A DNA stretch of 64,000 bases, taken from assembly GCA_036785705.1 (NCBI GenBank), contig JAWUZG010001067.1, positions 26,814 through 90,813 on the forward strand, given 5' to 3'. Below, piece by piece: positions 34,101-41,806 of the stretch (its first letter is position 1; each line of letters begins with the position of its first letter). The notes below the pieces were generated by a model, which was given only the letters and a program-made list of their open reading frames with translations, ran no database searches and was not told the DNA's origin. Source of the DNA: Acanthornis magna. Taxonomy: Eukaryota; Chordata; Aves; Passeriformes; Acanthizidae. The position numbers were made by a program, and so were the translations under genes.

Positions 34101-37100
34101 GGGGACACTTTGGGGACATTTGGGGTCACTTTGGGGACACTTGGGGCCATTTGGAGTCACTTTGGGGTCATTTGGGGTCATTTTGGGGCCATTTGGGGAC
34201 ACTTGGGGACACTTGGGGCCATTTGGAGTCACTTTGGGGTCATTTGGGGACACTTTGGGGACATTTGGGGTCACTTTGGGGACACTTGGGGCCATTTGGA
34301 GTCACTTTGGGGTCATTTGGGGTCACTTTGGGGCCATTTGGGGACACTTGGGGACACTTGGGGCCATTTGGAGTCACTTTGGGGTCATTTGGGGACACTT
34401 TGGGGACATTTGGGGTCACTTTGGGGACACTTGGGGCCATTTGGAGTCACTTTGGGGTCATTTGGGGACACTTTGGGGTCATTTGGGGTCACTTTAGGGA
34501 CACTTGGGGCCATTTGGAGTCACTTTGGGGTCATTTGGGGTCACTTTGGGGTCATTTGGGGACACTTGGGGACACTTGGGGCCATTTGGAGTCACTTTGC
34601 GGTCATTTGGGGACACTTGGGGACACTTGGGGCCATTTGGAGTCACTTTGGGGTCATTTGGGGTCACTTTGGGGTCATTTGGGGACACTTGGGGACACTT
34701 GGGGACATTTGGAGTCACTTCGGGGATATTTGGGGACATTTGGGGTCACTTTGGGGTCATTTGGGGACACTTGGGGACATTTGGAGTCACTTCGGGGATA
34801 TTTGGGGTCATTTGGGGACACTTTGCGGTCATTTGGGGACACTTGGGGACACTTGGGGACACTTGGAGTCACTTCGGGGATATTTGGGGTCATTTGGGGA
34901 CACTTTGGGGTCATTTGGGGACACTTTGGGGTCATTTGGGGCCATTTGGGGACACTTGGGGACATTTGGGGTCACTTTGGGGACACTTTGGGGTCATTTG
35001 GGGACACTTGGGGACACTTGGGGACATTTGGAGTCACTTCGGGGATATTTGGGGCCATTTGGGGACACTTGGGGACACTTGGGGCCATTTGGGGACACTT
35101 GGGGACACTTGGGGACACTTCGGGGACACTTGGGGACACTTTGGGACACTTGGGGCCATTTGGGGACACTTTGGGGTCATTTGGGGACACTTGGGGACAC
35201 TTCGGGGACACTTGGGGACACTCGCACCTGCTGGTAGGTGTTGGTGGCGATGATTGGCCGCAGCACAGGGGGCGGGGCCAGAGGGTCCCCGGGGGCGGGG
35301 CCAGGAGCGCCCAGCACCTCCTGCTCGAACCTGGGGACCAGTACGGACCAGTAAGGACCAGTATGGACCAGTATGGACCAGTATGAATCAGTAAGGACCA
35401 ATATGGGCCAGTATAGACCAGTATGGACCAGTATGGACCCATATGGATTACTATGGACCAGTAAAAACCAATATGTACCAGTACGGATCAATAAGGACCA
35501 GTATGGACCAATAAGGACCAGTATGGACCAGTAAGGACTGGTAAGGACCAGTATGAAGGAGTGAACCACCAGTACAAACCAGTATGCACCACTATGGATG
35601 ACTGATCTCCCAGTGTCTCTCAGTAACCCACCAGTATAAACCAGTAAGAACCAGTATGTACTACTGAATCCCCAATGACCTCCCAGTGACCCACCAGCAC
35701 AGACCAGTAAAGACCAGTATAGAATGGTGGCCTCCCAGTGACGCCCAGTGACCCCCCACTGCCCTCCAATAACGTTCCAGTAACAACCGACACAAACCAG
35801 TAAGGACCAGTATAAACCAATGGTCCCCCAGTGCCCTCCCAGTGCCTCCCAGTGACCCCCCAGTGACCTCCCAGTGCCTCCCAGTACACCCCAGTAACAC
35901 CCACACACCCTCCCAGTGCTCCCAGTAACCCCCAGGCCCTCCCAGTGCCTCCCAGTACCACCCACAGATCCTCCCAATGCCTCCCAGTAACCCCCCAGTG
36001 ACCTCCTAGTGCCTCCCAGTACATCCCAGTAACACCCACAGACCCTCCCAGTGCTCCCAGTAACCCTCCAGGGCCACCCAGTAATGCTCCAGCACCTCCC
36101 AGTAACCCCCCAGTATCATCAGTGACCCCCCAGATACCTCCCAGTATATCCCAGTAACACCCAGGCCCTCCCAGTGCCTCCCAGCAACCCCCCAGTGACC
36201 TCCCAGTGCCTCCCAATACATCCCAGTAACACCTACAGACTCTCCCAATGCCTCCCAGTTCCCCCCAGTGCCCCCCAATGACTCCCAGTCACCCCCCAGT
36301 GCTCTCAGTGACCTCCCAGTGCCTCCCAGTGCATCCCAGTAACACCCACAGACTCTCCCAGTGCCTCCCAGTCCCCGCCAGTGCCCCCCAATGCCTCCCA
36401 GTGCCCCCCCAATGCCTCCCAGTCACCCCCCAGTGCTCCCAGTGACCTCCCAGTGCCCCCCAGTAACACTTGCACACCCTCCCAGTAACCCCTAGGCCCT
36501 CCCAGTGCCTCCCAGTAACCCCCCAGTTACCTCCCACTGCCTCCCAGTACATCCCAGTAACACCCACAGACTCTCCCAGTGCCTCCCAGTTCCCCCCAGT
36601 GCCCCCCAATGACTCCCAGTGCCCCCCAGTAACACTGAGTAACCTCCCAGTGCCTCCCAATAACCTCTCAGTGCCTCCCAGTAACCCCCAAGTGCCTCCC
36701 AGTAACCCCCCAGTGACCTCCTAGTGCCTCCCAGTACATCCCAGTAACACCCACAGACTCTCCCAGTGCCTCCCAGTTCCCCCCAGTGCTCTCAGTGACC
36801 TCCCAGTGTCCCCCAGTACATCCCAGTAAGACCCAGTGCCCTCCCAGTTACCCCCAGTAACCTCCCAGTGCCTCCCAGTAACCCCCAGTAACCTCCCAGT
36901 GCCCCCCAGCACATCCCAGTAAGACCCAGTTCCCCCAGTAACCCCAAGCCCCTCCCCGGTCACCATAGCAACCCCCAGACCCCGCCCCTCCCTCCCTCAA
37001 GCCCCGCCCCCGTTGCCACGGCAGCGCCAGGCCCCGCCCCCTCCGGGCCGCCATGACACCCCCGCCGTTCCCCCCTCACAGCGCCATCTCCGCCTCCATC

Positions 37101-37255
37101 TCCTTCAGCCGCTCCTCGCCGCTCTTGGCCGCGGCCCCGCCGCCTCCCGCCGCCGCTCCGGGGCCTGGCCCGGGCCCTGCCGCCACCCCCGGCCCGGGCC
37201 CGGCTCCTGCCGCCACTCCCGGCCCGGCCCCGCCCGGAGCCGCCGCCGCCGCCAT
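21996..37255 (-). CDS. RBM42: RNA-binding motif protein 42 (complete, 10 coding exons)
   Basis: RBM42 is an RRM protein linked to hnRNP K, splicing and stress granules. Exons in order: 37080-37255, 35228-35330, 32364-32448, 32220-32282, 30519-30694, 29684-29839, 27000-27185, 25244-25364, 22923-23116, 21996-22108. Phases agree throughout except exon 9, which is one base short. With that base restored the protein would be about 457 residues, against 480 in human. The N-terminus is Ala/Gly/Pro-rich, then KSGEERLKEMEAEMALFEQE, PIIATNTYQQVQQ, LEARAAAAATVPP, PILRPAFVPHVLQR, a long Pro-rich middle, LKRCIRTAAGSSWEDPSLLE, the RRM, and the basic end KKKLGLR. Start: first ATG, in a housekeeping-type promoter with a CRE and ETS sites. 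Most introns are large repeat arrays. Confidence 0.92.
22113..22915. repeat. RBM42 last intron: ACTGGGAGGG then CCCAATGTCCCCAAATCC
   Basis: 22113-22455 is ACTGGGAGG-type; 22485-22915 is CCCCAATATCCC and CCCCAAATCC. In RBM42 sense the donor side is G-rich and the acceptor side C-rich. Confidence 0.83.
22923..23116 (-). CDS. RBM42: RBM42 exon 9, RRM domain (one base short)
   Basis: Acceptor tctcag, donor gtgaga. Encodes DDFRIFCGDLGNEV (RNP2), FPSFLKAKVIRDKRSGKTKG, then YGFVSFKDPNDYVRAMREMN (RNP1). At about 23087-23090 the plus strand has three C where the frame needs four, so the start and the rest are in different frames. Downstream copies of the same edge (for example near 24526) have four C. 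Confidence 0.85.
23117..24990 (-). repeat. Array with ten copies of the RBM42 RRM exon start
   Basis: About 178-base unit. Each has the exon start (plus-strand CCAGGGTCTCGTCGTTGACC through CGCAGAAAATGCGGAAATCG) with acceptor, plus GGTCACAGCC and TTTTGGGTCATT segments. CGCAGAAAATG-type cores near 23293, 23474, 23652, 23832, 24008, 24180, 24360, 24539, 24711, 24888. Confidence 0.85.
25020..25240 (-). repeat. Composite CCAGTATAAACCAGTCC element after exon 8 donor
   Basis: In RBM42 sense: GACTGGTTTATACTGGGAGG, AAAAAACGCGGCGGTTTTA, GTGAAAAACGGGGATTTTAG. Same composite, same sense position, as in NPHS1 and CTU1 introns. Confidence 0.75.
25244..25364 (-). CDS. RBM42: RBM42 exon 8
   Basis: Acceptor ccctcag, donor gtacgg. 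Reads EDKRKGRGERLKRCIRTAA, then GSSWEDPSLLEWDA; nearly identical to mammals. One base left for the RRM exon. Confidence 0.93.
25375..26960. repeat. CCACGCCC array with 13 TGTCAATCA motifs
   Basis: About 110-135 base units of CCACGCCC/CACGCCCACC boxes, AGCAGGAAACAGCCCCAAA and CACCTGTCAATCA. Lies in the RBM42 intron between exons 7 and 8. Confidence 0.83.
27000..27185 (-). CDS. RBM42: RBM42 exon 7 (Pro/Glu-rich)
   Basis: Acceptor cccacag, donor gtgggtg. 62 codons, phase 0: EEAPPPRAPPPEEPRIGPSL and ends DPPFPVPE. The IGPSLP stretch also occurs in human RBM42. Confidence 0.83.
27230..29683 (-). repeat. Array with 16 copies of the RBM42 exon 6 end and donor
   Basis: Units of about 130-165 bases: exon end (plus-strand GGGTGGCCTTCGGGGCGGGG, CTGGGTACACGGTGGGCG) with donor, then GGTGACACTGGGGACACTGG. 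Most copies keep cactcac (donor gtgagtg); some are mutated (28230, 28380, 28550). Confidence 0.85.
29684..29839 (-). CDS. RBM42: RBM42 exon 6 (Pro-rich)
   Basis: Acceptor ctcctcag, donor gtgagtg. 52 codons in phase 0: AGGGGAPVPPLPP, then PVIQAAPTVYPAPPRRPP. Its last roughly 45 bases with the donor are repeated about 16 times through the following intron. Confidence 0.82.
29865..30515 (-). repeat. RBM42 intron 5: A-rich part and CCCAGTCCCTCC array
   Basis: 29865-30090 is A/C-rich with AAAATTCCC-type repeats; 30095-30515 is CCCAGTCCCTCC, which is G-rich after the donor in RBM42 sense. Confidence 0.8.
30519..30694 (-). CDS. RBM42: RBM42 exon 5 (Pro-rich)
   Basis: Acceptor tccccag, donor gtgagtg. 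Reads AGPRGPLALRPPPGAMVGVG, then proline/leucine-rich sequence ending RAPSP. Human AGPRPMALRPPHQALVGPP is the counterpart. Confidence 0.85.
30740..32215 (-). repeat. CCCCAATGTCCCCAACC minisatellite
   Basis: 9-base CCCAATGTC core over RBM42 intron 4, giving long spurious Asn-Val-Pro and Gly-Thr-Leu frames. G-rich in sense strand. Confidence 0.85.
32220..32282 (-). CDS. RBM42: RBM42 exon 4
   Basis: Acceptor ccccgcag, donor gtatgg. Reads SPQRPPILRPAFVPHVLQRP, close to human APILRPAFVPHVLQR. 63 bases, shorter than the equivalent human segment. Confidence 0.88.
32364..32448 (-). CDS. RBM42: RBM42 exon 3
   Basis: Acceptor tccccag, donor gtcggt. Reads VQQSLEARAAAAATVPPLG and ends PFVGP. Human has VQQTLEARAAAAATVVPP. 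Separated from exon 4 by an intron of only 81 bases, the one repeat-poor intron of the gene. Confidence 0.9.
32450..35220 (-). repeat. GGGGACATTGG and GGGGACACTTGGGGCCATTT arrays
   Basis: Fills RBM42 intron 2: 32450-33290 GGGGACATTGG; 33290-35220 GGGGACACTTGG / GGCCATTTGGGG. Contains two exon 2 end copies at 33562 and 33961. Confidence 0.85.
35228..35330 (-). CDS. RBM42: RBM42 exon 2
   Basis: Acceptor ccccag, donor gtgcga. Reads FEQEVLGAPGPAPGDPL, then RPIIATNTYQQ. Two partial copies of its 3' end with donors lie downstream in the next intron (plus-strand 33562 and 33961). Confidence 0.9.
35335..36955 (-). repeat. GGACCAGTAT and CCCAGTGCCTCCCAGTAACC arrays
   Basis: RBM42 intron 1: 35335-35720 is GGACCAGTATGGACC; 35720-36955 is CCCAGTGCCTCCCAGTAAC. 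G-rich after the donor in sense. Confidence 0.85.
37080..37255 (-). CDS. RBM42: RBM42 exon 1
   Basis: ATG at 37255-37253, MAAAAAPGG then three Gly/Pro/Ala blocks and KSGEERLKEMEAEMAL. Donor gtgagg. The frame stays open upstream but has no earlier ATG. Ends with two bases of a leucine codon. Confidence 0.9.
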
Positions 37256-37345
37256 CGCTGTGAAGGCGCCGCGGCCACTTCCGGTTTCCTCCTGAGGGGA
37301 GCTTCCGGCGCGCCGCGATGACGTCACAACGCCGCGACAGCGCTC
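37256..37345 (-). promoter_or_regulatory. RBM42 core promoter
   Basis: A perfect CRE, TGACGTCA, at 37319-37326, and two ETS-type sites (acttccggtttcc, gcttccggcg) lie within 75 bases upstream of the start codon, with no TATA box. Typical of a CpG-island housekeeping promoter. The 3' end of TYROBP is immediately upstream. Confidence 0.65.
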
Positions 37346-37414
37346 CCCCCACCCAAGCGATCAAAAATGAGGCGAAATTTGGGGTGAAATCGCTTCAAAA
37401 AGGGCAAAAAGCGC

Positions 37415-37420
37415 TTTAAT
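37415..37420 (-). terminator. TYROBP polyadenylation signal (ATTAAA)
   Basis: Plus-strand TTTAAT gives ATTAAA on the minus strand, 29 bases after the TYROBP stop. It lies only about 160 bases from the RBM42 start codon. Confidence 0.6.
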
Positions 37421-37448
37421 ATCGAGAAAGGACGGGGGAGGGGCGCGC

Positions 37449-37540
37449 TCAGCGCTTGAGTTCGCTGTAGAGGTCCCCGCGCGCGCCCTGCAGCTCCTGA
37501 TAGGGCGAGTCCTGCTCCGGGGGGCGGGGCTTGGGCGGGG
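37449..37540 (-). CDS. TYROBP: TYROBP exon 4, ITAM
   Basis: Acceptor cctccag. Encodes PPKPRPPEQDSPYQELQG, then ARGDLYSELKR and TGA. Two YxxL units with seven residues between them make a canonical ITAM; human has YQELQGQRSDVYSDL. Confidence 0.93.
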
Positions 37541-38779
37541 CTGGAGGGAGGAGGGGTCAGGGTGGAAACCACGCCCCTTCTGCTCTAAACCACGCCCCTT
37601 TTTGACCACGTGTGATGGCTCCATCCCTCCTTTTTTGGCTCCTCCCTCTCTCTGGTCCCACCCTCACATATGACCACGCCCCATCCCCTTTGGCCCCACC
37701 CCCATCGTGGGCCACGCCCCACATTCAACCCCACCCTTCATTGGCTCCACCCCTTGCCACACCCACTTTGTCTCCCCCCACCCTCCACTGACCACGCCCC
37801 CATTTTGACCCCTCCCCAGCTTGTTTGGCCACGCCCCCTAACCTTTTAACCACACCCCTCCCGCCCCACCCTTGGCCACGCCCACTTCACTCCATGACCC
37901 CTCCCCCTTCCTCAGCCCCACCCACCCTAAAGCCCCTCCCCTCCAACCACGCCCACCTCTGCGGCCCCGCCCTGCCAGCCAATAGGCTCCGCCCGCGATC
38001 AACAGCGTCATGATGACGTCAGCGGCCACGAGCGCTGCGATTGGTCCCGGCCCGGGCAGGCACCCGGAACATTCTGGAACAGGGGAGGGGGAGGGGAGGG
38101 GAGAGACCTCGTGACCCCCACGTGACCTTTTGACCCCCCCGTGACCCCGGGTGGGGGAGGGGCCTCACCTCTCTCTGCTGTCGCTGCTCCTGGAGGGGGA
38201 ACATGAGTGGGGGAGGGGCGGAGCCTGATGAGCCCCGCCCCCCACAGCCCCTCCCCCACCCTTTGGCGGGGTGGGGGAGGGGCTGGGAGGGTTCGCCAAG
38301 GGTGGGGGAGGGGTCGCACTTGGGGTGAGGGAGGGGCTTCTGGGTGGGGTCCGGGGGTGGGGGAGGAGCTAAGAAGGGTGGGGGAGGGGCAAGGTGATGG
38401 GGGAGGGGCACAAGGGTCGGGCCTGGGGGTGGGGGAGGGGATGGAGGAACCCCTCTGTGGGTGGGGGAGGGGCAGAGGGGGAATCCTCAAATGTGGGGGA
38501 GGGGTCCAAAGAGTGGGGGAGGAGCACGGGGGGGTCCCCAGGGGGTGGGGGGAGGGGCCGATCCCCCCCATTCCTCCGCCATTCCCCTCCCCCACCCCGG
38601 CCCGGCCACTTCTGCTTTTGGCCTGGGGGGTGGGGGAGGGGCCCGGGGGGTCCCCGTGGGGTGGGGGAGGGGATGTGAGCCCCGCGGGGTGGGGGAGGGG
38701 CGGGGAGAGACCCCCGGGGTGGGGGAGGGGTCTCACCGAGCAGCAGGAGGACGAGGCCGAGGGTCCATGGGGGGCCCAT
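37449..38779 (-). CDS. TYROBP: TYROBP / DAP12 ITAM adaptor (complete, 4 exons)
   Basis: DAP12 is a small disulfide-linked adaptor that pairs with activating receptors such as TREM and NK receptors through a membrane aspartate and signals to Syk by an ITAM. Exons: 38737-38779, 38169-38189, 37957-38073, 37449-37540; all phases fit, giving 90 residues against 113 in human. Seen: signal peptide MGPPWTLGLVLLLLG, a short ectodomain with CSGC for dimerisation, membrane segment IAALVAADVIMTLLIAGGAY with the aspartate, a Pro-rich stretch, and the ITAM YQELQGARGDLYSEL. The LVAAD stretch also resembles HCST/DAP10, but the ITAM decides for TYROBP. Same strand as RBM42; head-to-head with CTU1. Confidence 0.9.
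37545..37950 (-). repeat. CCACGCCC-rich TYROBP intron
   Basis: Degenerate CCACGCCCC, CCACCC and CCCTCCC motifs, similar to the RBM42 intron at 25.4-27 kb but without clear period. No gene seen. Confidence 0.6.
37957..38073 (-). CDS. TYROBP: TYROBP exon 3, ectodomain and membrane segment
   Basis: Acceptor gttccag, donor gtgggc. Encodes ECSGCLPGPGPIAALVAADV, then IMTLLIAGGAYWLAGRGRR. The membrane aspartate is at about residue 41 of the full protein. Confidence 0.9.
38080..38735 (-). repeat. GTGGGGGAGGGGC minisatellite in TYROBP introns
   Basis: 13-base core as in the nephrin tail introns, here C-rich in gene sense. Confidence 0.82.
38169..38189 (-). CDS. TYROBP: TYROBP exon 2, 21-base microexon
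   Basis: Acceptor ctccag, donor gtgagg. Reads GAATAER with neighbours, the expected signal cleavage region. Human TYROBP also has a short second exon. Phases 1/1 fit exactly. Confidence 0.75.
38737..38779 (-). CDS. TYROBP: TYROBP exon 1, signal peptide
   Basis: ATG at 38779-38777, 14 codons plus one base, a leucine-rich signal sequence. Donor gtgaga. Confidence 0.85.
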
Positions 38780-39347
38780 GGCGGCGGTGGGGGAAGGGAA
38801 AGGGGCGTGGCCGGGTGTGTCCCCTCAGGCCACGCCCCTCGCTGCTCTCAGCTTCTGATTTGGCAGCCAAGCCCCGCCCCCTTCGGACACCCCGTGACCC
38901 CTCCCAAACCTCGTGACCCCCCCAGAACTTCCCAGTAAAGGGGTCCCGCTGTAGCCCCGCCCCTTCCCAACAAGCCCCGCCCCTTCCCACACAACCTCCG
39001 CTTCCCAAAAAGCTCCGCCTCTCCTTTAAACCCCGCCCCTTTTTAAAAGGTGCGCGGGCCCTTTAAGACTCCGTGGGCGGTGCCGCAAGGGCCTTCAGGC
39101 CCCGCCCTCCGCACGCGCTGATTGGTTGAACCGGCCGAGGGGCCGCCCCGCGCGCTGATTGGCTGCAGAGCGCGATTAAACCCGGAAGTCGCACGCTGAT
39201 TGGTCCGTTTTGGCGGGCGGGACTAAGGCTGCAAAAGGCAGGCGCTGATTGGTCCGTGTCCGGCGGGGGTGGGCGGGGCCAGCCGCGCGCGGGGCAGGGC
39301 GGGAAATTGCGGCCTGAGGCGATCCCGAGCGGGCGCGACCACTGCGA
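38780..39347 (+). promoter_or_regulatory. CTU1 promoter with four CCAAT boxes, shared with TYROBP
   Basis: Four inverted CCAAT boxes, all as GCTGATTGG, occur at 39121, 39158, 39199 and 39248, spaced 37-49 bases; an E2F-like TTTTGGCGGG is near 39208. A non-coding first exon of CTU1 probably ends near 39347 (ACTGCGA then gtacgg). The 540 bases between this point and the TYROBP start codon form a head-to-head promoter region. Confidence 0.6.
38790..39060. other. Unremarkable GC-rich spacer upstream of TYROBP
   Basis: CCCCGCCC and CTTCCCA motifs; nothing further recognised before the CCAAT-box region. Confidence 0.5.
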
Positions 39348-39349
39348 GT

Positions 39350-40300
39350 ACGGAGAGGGGGGAAAAGGGGGGCCCGGGGGGAATTTGGGGGTCCCGGGGG
39401 CCTCTGGGGGGGTCTGGGAGGGACCATTGGGTGGGGGGAGAGAATTTGGGGGAGTTCGAGGGGGTCCAGAGGGGTTTGGGGGGCGCTGGGAGGGACCATT
39501 CCTGCCCCGGGGGCCTTAGGGGGTCTGGGAGGGACCATTTGGGAATTTGGGGGGATCCCACATGGATTTTTGGGGTGTCCCAAGGGAATTTTGGGGGTCT
39601 GGGGGGGACCATTTTATGAGGGGAGAGAATTTGGGGGGGTCCACAGAGGATTTGGGGTATCTGGGAGGAGCCATTCCTACCCCGGGGGGAGTTTAGGGGA
39701 TCCGGGAGGGACCATTTGTGGATTTGGGGGGTCTCTAATGGATTTTTGGGGTCCCGAGGGGATTTGGGGTGTCTGGGAGGAACCATTTGGTGGGGGGAGA
39801 GAATTTGGGGGGCTTTGAGGGGATTTGGGATATCTGGGAGGAACCATTCCTACCCCGGGGTGCCTTAGGGGGTCTGGGAGGAACCATTCAGGGATTTGGG
39901 GGGGACCTCCAATAGATTTTGGGGGTCCCGAGGGGATTTGGGGTGTCTGGGAGGGACCATTGGGTGGGGGGAGAGAATTTGGGGTGGTCCAGAGGGGTTT
40001 GGGGGAGTCTGGGAGGGACCATCTGGGGATTTGGGGGGGATCCCACATGGATTTTTGGGGTGTCCCAAGGGAATTTGGGGTGTCTGGGAGGGACCATTGG
40101 GTGGGGGAAGAGAATTTGGGGGCGTTGAGAGGATTTGGGGGGGTCTCTAATGGATTTTGGGGGGTCCCGAGGGGATTTGGGGTGTCTGGGAGGAACCATT
40201 GGGTGGAAGAAGAGAATTCGGGGAGTTTGAGGGAATTTTGGGATTTGGGGATTTCAGAACTTCGGAATTCCGGGATTCCGGAGCCTAATTCCCGTTTTTT
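39350..40300 (+). repeat. GTCTGGGAGGGACCATT array in CTU1 intron 1
   Basis: About 100-130 base units: TCTGGGAGGGACCATTTGGG, GGGGGGAGAGAATTTGGGGG, GATTTTTGGGGTGTCCC. Follows the probable non-coding first exon. Confidence 0.82.
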
Positions 40301-40320
40301 TTTCCCTTCTCCCTCAGGCC

Positions 40321-41806
40321 ATGTCCCCCCCGCGCTGCAGCCGCTGCCCCCTGCCCTCCGCCCTGCTGCGCTCGCGCTCCCTCCAACCTTTCTGCCGCCG
40401 CTGCTTCCTCCGAGCCTTCGAGGCCGAGACCCTCCAGGCCCTGCTGGACCCCGGGAATTTACCCCAAAACCCCGGGATTTCACCTCAAAGCCCTGGGAAT
40501 TTACCCCAAAACCTTGAGTATTTACCCCAAAACCCCGGGAATTCACCCCAAAACCCCGGGAACTCGCAAAACCCCTGGAATTCACCCCAAAATCTTGGGT
40601 GTTCACCCCAAAACCCCGGGAATTTACCCCAAAACCCCGGGAATTTACCCCAAAACCCCGGGAATTCACCCCAAAACCCCGGGAATTTACCCCAAAACCC
40701 CGGGAATTTACCCCAAAACCCCGGGATTTCACCTCAAAGCCCTGGGAATTTACCCCAAAACCTTGGGTATTCACCTCAAAACCCCGGGAATTGCCCCCAA
40801 AACCCCGGGAACTCGCAAAACCCCGGGAATTCACCCCAAAACCTTGTGATTTCACCCCAAAATCTTGGGAATTCACCCCAAAACCCCGGGAATTCACCCC
40901 AAAACCCCGGGAATTTACCCCAAAACCTCGAGAATTCACCCCAAAATCTTGGGAACTCACCCCAAAACCCTGGGAACTCACAAAACTTCTGGAATTCACC
41001 CCAAAACCCCGGGAACTCACCCCAAAACCGCAATAACTCACCCCAAAACCGCAATAATTCACCCCAAAACCCCGGGATTTCACCCCAAAATCTTGCGATC
41101 TCGCCCCAGAACCCTGGGATTTCACCCCAAAACCCCGGGATCTCGCCCCAAAACCCCGGGATTTCACCCCAAAACCCCGCGATCTCGCCCCAAAACCCTG
41201 GGATTTCACCCCAAAACCCCGGGATCTCGCCCCAAAACCCTGGGATCTCGCCCCAAAACCCCGGGATTTCCCCCCAAAATCTTACGATCTCGCCCCAAAA
41301 CCCCTGGAATTCACCCCAAAACCCCTGGAATTCACCCCAAAATCTTGCGATCTCGCCCCAGAACCCCTGGAATTCACCCCAAAACCCCCGGAATTCACCC
41401 CAAAACCCCGCGATCTCGCCCCCAAACCCCGGGATTTCCCCCCAAATTCCCCTCCCGGGCCACGCGGTGGCCGTGGCGGCCTCGGGGGGCAAGGACTCGA
41501 CGGTGCTGGCTCACGTGCTGGCGCGGCTGAACCGTTCCCGCGGCCTGGGGCTGCGCCTGGCGCTGCTCGGCGTGGACGAGGGCATCGGCGGCTACCGCGA
41601 CGAGGCGCTGCGGGTCCTGCGCGGCGTGGGGACGTCGCTGCCGCTGCCGCTCGTGGTGGTGTCGCACCGGGAGCTCTTCGGCTGGGACGTGGACGAGCTC
41701 GGGGGGGCCCTGGGGGGGCGCAGCCGCTGCACCGTGTGCGGAGTGTTCCGCAGGCAGGCGCTGGAGAGGGCGGCGCGGGAGATGGGGGCGGACTGGATCG
41801 CTACTG
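40321..41806 (+). CDS. CTU1: CTU1 first coding exon
   Basis: Acceptor ccctcag before GCC ATG; donor gtgagtgg. Zinc ribbon at residues 1-45, repeat region to about residue 376, then the PP-loop ATPase core to IATG. No stop codon occurs in 495 codons. Confidence 0.85.

Noticed and set aside
30416..35237. Long frames of Asn-Val-Pro or Gly-His-Leu-Gly repeats on both strands
   Set aside because: Translations of CCCCAATGTCC and GGGGACACTTGG arrays inside RBM42 introns; interrupted by true RBM42 exons on the minus strand.
37957..38073. HCST (DAP10) as identity of the adaptor
   Set aside because: The LVAAD membrane stretch resembles DAP10, but the last exon has a full ITAM, not YxNM, which fits TYROBP.
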